This document shows, in pieces, positions 4,623 to 6,873 of a DNA stretch of 6,873 nucleotides. A program made the position numbers and the translations under genes. The DNA lies in assembly GCF_027066465.1 (NCBI RefSeq), contig NZ_JAMONU010000167.1, positions 1 to 6,873 on the forward strand, read 5' to 3'. Below the pieces are notes generated by a model. That model was not told where the DNA came from, ran no database searches, and worked only from the letters and a program-made list of their open reading frames with translations. Numbering within the stretch: position 1 is the first letter of the stretch; each line of letters begins with the position of its first letter. Origin of the DNA: Thermococcus sp. GTDB taxonomy: Archaea > Methanobacteriota_B > Thermococci > Thermococcales > Thermococcaceae.

Positions 4623-6873
4623 GGCTCAGGAGGATTGAAATAAGGAACTTCAGGGCGCACGAGAAAAGCACCGTCGAGTTTAACGACGGGATAAACCTGA
4701 TAATCGGTCAGAACGGGGCCGGAAAAAGCTCGATACTGGAGGCGGTTTTTGCTTCCCTTTACCTCGGGCACCCGAGCTTTCCGCGCGGCTATCAGGCCGT
4801 GAACACCAGGGTTGGCTCCTCTGGCTTTTCCCTGAAGCTCGAGTTCGAGCACAACGGGAAGGTGTACACCGTTGAGAGAACGCCCATGGGGAGCGTTCTC
4901 AGGGAGAACGGAGCGATAATAGCCGACAAAAGCTCCGAGATAGCGAGGTGGGTTGAGAGGAACGTTTACCCCATTCAGGTCTTCACGAACGCCCTCTACA
5001 TACGGCAGGGCGAGATTGAGGGGATAATAACCAACCGCGAGGTCATGGAGAGGGTTCTGCGCAAGGTTCTGGGCATAGAGGATTACGAGAACGCCGAGAG
5101 GAACGCGGCAGAGGTTATACGGGAGCTGCGCAGGAAGAAGGAATACCTGAAGAAGACCGTCGAGAGAAAGGAGGAAACCCAGGAGAACCTGAAGGAAGCT
5201 GAAAAGCGGTTTTCGGAGGCCCTCAGGAGAATAGGAGAGCTCAGGGAGAAAGTCAGGGAGCTCGGGAGGAACGTTGAAGAGCTTGGAAGGAAGTACGGGG
5301 AGATGAAGGAACTCAGGGAAGAACTCACGAAACTTGAGAAATCGGTTTCGCTCAAGGAAAAGACCGTTGAGAGCGAGAAAAAGCTGATAGAGGAGCTTGA
5401 GAGGAACAGGGCCGAGCTGGAGAATGAAATAGAAGAACTTGAGAAAAAGCTCAAGCAACTTGAGAGGCTCAAGAGCGCCGAAGAAGAGTACACCGAGCTG
5501 AAAAACCTGCTGTCGCTGAAGGACGAGGTCTCCCGCGTGGACCTCAAACTCGCGAGTCTCAAACAGAAGGCCGAATCCCTCAGGGAAAAGACCGGCAGGA
5601 GGAGCGCACTTGAGGAGAAGCTTAAGGAGCTGAGGGAGAGAGAATCCGAAGTGAGAAGGACCTACGAGGAGCTGAAAGAGAAGAACTCCCTCTACCTGAA
5701 GGCCCTTGGGGTTATGGGTGAGGTCGAGAAGTACAGACGAGAACTCGAGAGGGCCGGATACACCCTCGAGAAGCTTGAGAAAGAACTTCAAGAGACCGAG
5801 AGAGCAAGGGAGGAGCTTGAAAGGGTCAGAGAGGACATCGGAAAGATTCGGGAGAAGATTGCGGGGGTCAAGGCGAGAAGGGATGAACTCCTGCAGAACC
5901 TCCGCAAGATTGACGGGGCCAGGGTGTGCCCCCTCTGCAAGAGGCCCATAGACGAACACGACGAGGAGGAGATAAAGAGGGAATACGACCTTGAACTCTC
6001 GAGGATTGACCGGGAGCTTTCGGAGCTGTCATCAAGGCTGGAGGAGCTGACAAAACTTGAAGAGGAACTCAAAAGGAAGGTTGAGGCCGAAAGAAAGCTC
6101 CTGCGCCTCAAGAAGACCGCGGAGCTGCTCAAGGAGGCTGAGGAACGGCTCAGGGAAATGAACGTGGAGAGGCTCAAAAAATATGCCGAGGAGTTCGAGA
6201 GGGTCAAGGCAGAGCTGATAGGCATCAAGAAGGAAATCAGCCACGTTGAGAAGGAGCTTGAGGACGTTGAAAAGGCGGAAGCCGAGCTTGAGGGGATTGA
6301 AAGGCTCATCAGGTCCTTCGAGGCCAAGAGGGAACAGCTCATCGGAAGGCTCAAGGCGAAAGGCTTTGAGTCGTTCGGCGCCGTTGAAAAGAGGCTCGAG
6401 GAGCTTGAGCCGCTCCACAGGGAATACCTCTCGCTCAGGGACGTCCCCGAGACCCTGAAAAAGATGAGGAGAAAGCTCGAAGAGACCCTCTCCTCGATAG
6501 AAGCCAAGAGGAGAAAGATTGAGGAGCTGAACGGGGAGCTTGAGAAACTGAAGGACGAACTCAAGGCCCTGAGGGATGCGTTCTCGGAGGAGGAGTTCTC
6601 GAGGGTCGAGGGAGAATACCTCGAAAAAATGAAAGAACTGGAGAGGGTCAGAACGGAGCTTAAGGAGGGGGAAAAGCTCAGGGACGAAATTGGAAGGCTG
6701 ATAAAGGAGCTGAGGGATAAGCTGAAGGAAATCGAAAGCGCCGAGAGGGAACTCGAGAAGGTTGAGGAGCTTGAGGGTGAGATGAAGACCTTCCGGGAGA
6801 AGATCGCCCGCCTGAAGGCCGAAGCCGAGGTCAGAGGCCTTGCCGAGGTCGAGAGGCTCGCCGGAGAGCCGTT
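4619..6873 (+). CDS. rad50: Rad50, ABC-type ATPase with zinc-hook coiled coil (3' end outside window)
   Basis: Rad50 is the SMC-like ATPase that clamps DNA and controls Mre11. The frame is open from GTG 4619 for 751 codons to the right edge; P. furiosus Rad50 has 882 residues, so roughly 130 are missing. The start is a GTG within GTGA, overlapping the mre11 stop by 4 bases, and it begins VRLRRIEIRNFRAHEKSTVE, the usual family N-terminus. Walker A is GQNGAGKSS (30-38; K36). The Q-loop glutamine is Q130 in YIRQGE (127-132). A long Glu/Lys/Leu/Arg-rich coiled coil runs from about 155 to 433, then the zinc hook CPLC (C437, C440), then the returning coil from about 450 to 735. A break in the ascending coil (LGVMG, 363-367) and another in the descending coil (about 576-588) may be flexible points. 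The C-terminal ATPase lobe (signature motif, Walker B, D-loop, H-loop) lies beyond the window, so integrity of the gene cannot be confirmed. Confidence 0.96.
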   Translation, partial: MRLRRIEIRNFRAHEKSTVEFNDGINLIIGQNGAGKSSILEAVFASLYLGHPSFPRGYQAVNTRVGSSGFSLKLEFEHNGKVYTVERTPMGSVLRENGAIIADKSSEIARWVERNVYPIQVFTNALYIRQGEIEGIITNREVMERVLRKVLGIEDYENAERNAAEVIRELRRKKEYLKKTVERKEETQENLKEAEKRFSEALRRIGELREKVRELGRNVEELGRKYGEMKELREELTKLEKSVSLKEKTVESEKKLIEELERNRAELENEIEELEKKLKQLERLKSAEEEYTELKNLLSLKDEVSRVDLKLASLKQKAESLREKTGRRSALEEKLKELRERESEVRRTYEELKEKNSLYLKALGVMGEVEKYRRELERAGYTLEKLEKELQETERAREELERVREDIGKIREKIAGVKARRDELLQNLRKIDGARVCPLCKRPIDEHDEEEIKREYDLELSRIDRELSELSSRLEELTKLEEELKRKVEAERKLLRLKKTAELLKEAEERLREMNVERLKKYAEEFERVKAELIGIKKEISHVEKELEDVEKAEAELEGIERLIRSFEAKREQLIGRLKAKGFESFGAVEKRLEELEPLHREYLSLRDVPETLKKMRRKLEETLSSIEAKRRKIEELNGELEKLKDELKALRDAFSEEEFSRVEGEYLEKMKELERVRTELKEGEKLRDEIGRLIKELRDKLKEIESAERELEKVEELEGEMKTFREKIARLKAEAEVRGLAEVERLAGEP
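5927..5938 (+). other. Zinc-hook CxxC of Rad50
   Basis: Codons 437-440 encode Cys-Pro-Leu-Cys at the turn of the coiled coil. In the family two such hooks from different Rad50 molecules share one zinc ion and join complexes across DNA ends. The numbering is within about 7 residues of the P. furiosus hook (C444-C447), which shows that the ascending arm has nearly the same length there. Confidence 0.95.

Noticed and set aside
4472..5959. A 495-codon open frame on the minus strand opposite the mre11 end and rad50
   Set aside because: It is antisense to the Rad50 coiled coil, where Glu/Lys/Leu codons (GAG, AAG, CTC) remove stop codons from the opposite strand. Its product is a Leu/Phe/Pro-rich string with no recognisable domain.
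5788..6564. A Ser-rich 258-codon minus-strand frame, with similar ones at 5083-5562 and 6032-6418
   Set aside because: The poly-Ser/Phe composition is the mirror of GAG/GAA/AAG-rich coiled-coil codons in rad50, so these are shadows.
4619..6873. Possibility that this coiled-coil gene is an SMC protein rather than Rad50
   Set aside because: The Cys-x-x-Cys zinc hook at the coil apex, the Rad50-type N-terminus and the position directly after mre11 identify Rad50; SMC proteins have a globular hinge instead.

Overview
The window looks like a chromosomal segment from a hyperthermophilic euryarchaeon of the order Thermococcales, most likely Thermococcus. The grounds are gene content and order (herA, then mre11, then rad50), high GC coding sequence with heavy use of AGG/AGA arginine and ATA isoleucine codons, Shine-Dalgarno sites of the archaeal GGAGGTGA type, AT-rich TATA-like promoter boxes, and proteins whose catalytic residues fall at almost the same numbers as in Pyrococcus furiosus Mre11 and Rad50. 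The species cannot be read from the sequence alone.

Layout: positions 1-1468 (minus strand) hold nearly all of a gene for an archaeal dihydropteroate synthase-like protein whose 3' end runs off the left edge. Positions 1469-1631 are a compact divergent intergenic region. It holds TATA-like boxes, a Shine-Dalgarno site, a 7-bp inverted repeat in the herA leader, and a candidate C/D box guide RNA on the minus strand. Positions 1632-6873 (plus strand) are a tightly packed DNA-repair operon: herA (hexameric DNA translocase), mre11 (nuclease) 9 bases later, and rad50 (ABC-type ATPase with zinc hook), which starts at a GTG overlapping the mre11 stop codon. rad50 is cut by the right edge after 751 codons. 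In related genomes nurA (the 5'-3' nuclease partner of HerA) follows rad50, so it is expected just beyond the window but is not seen here.

How the genes work together: in archaea Mre11-Rad50 recognises and opens double-strand DNA ends, and HerA-NurA then resects the 5' strand to give 3' single strands for RadA-mediated recombination. The short spacing and start/stop overlap suggest co-transcription and translational coupling. The divergent dihydropteroate synthase-like gene has no evident link to repair.

The three-gene core is a known system. The less ordinary observations are the candidate C/D sRNA in the divergent promoter, a PIP-box-like peptide at the extreme C-terminus of Mre11 that might tether it to PCNA, an apparently leaderless promoter for the minus-strand gene, and the inverted repeat around the predicted herA transcription start. 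No insertion sequences, CRISPR arrays, tRNA or rRNA genes were seen.
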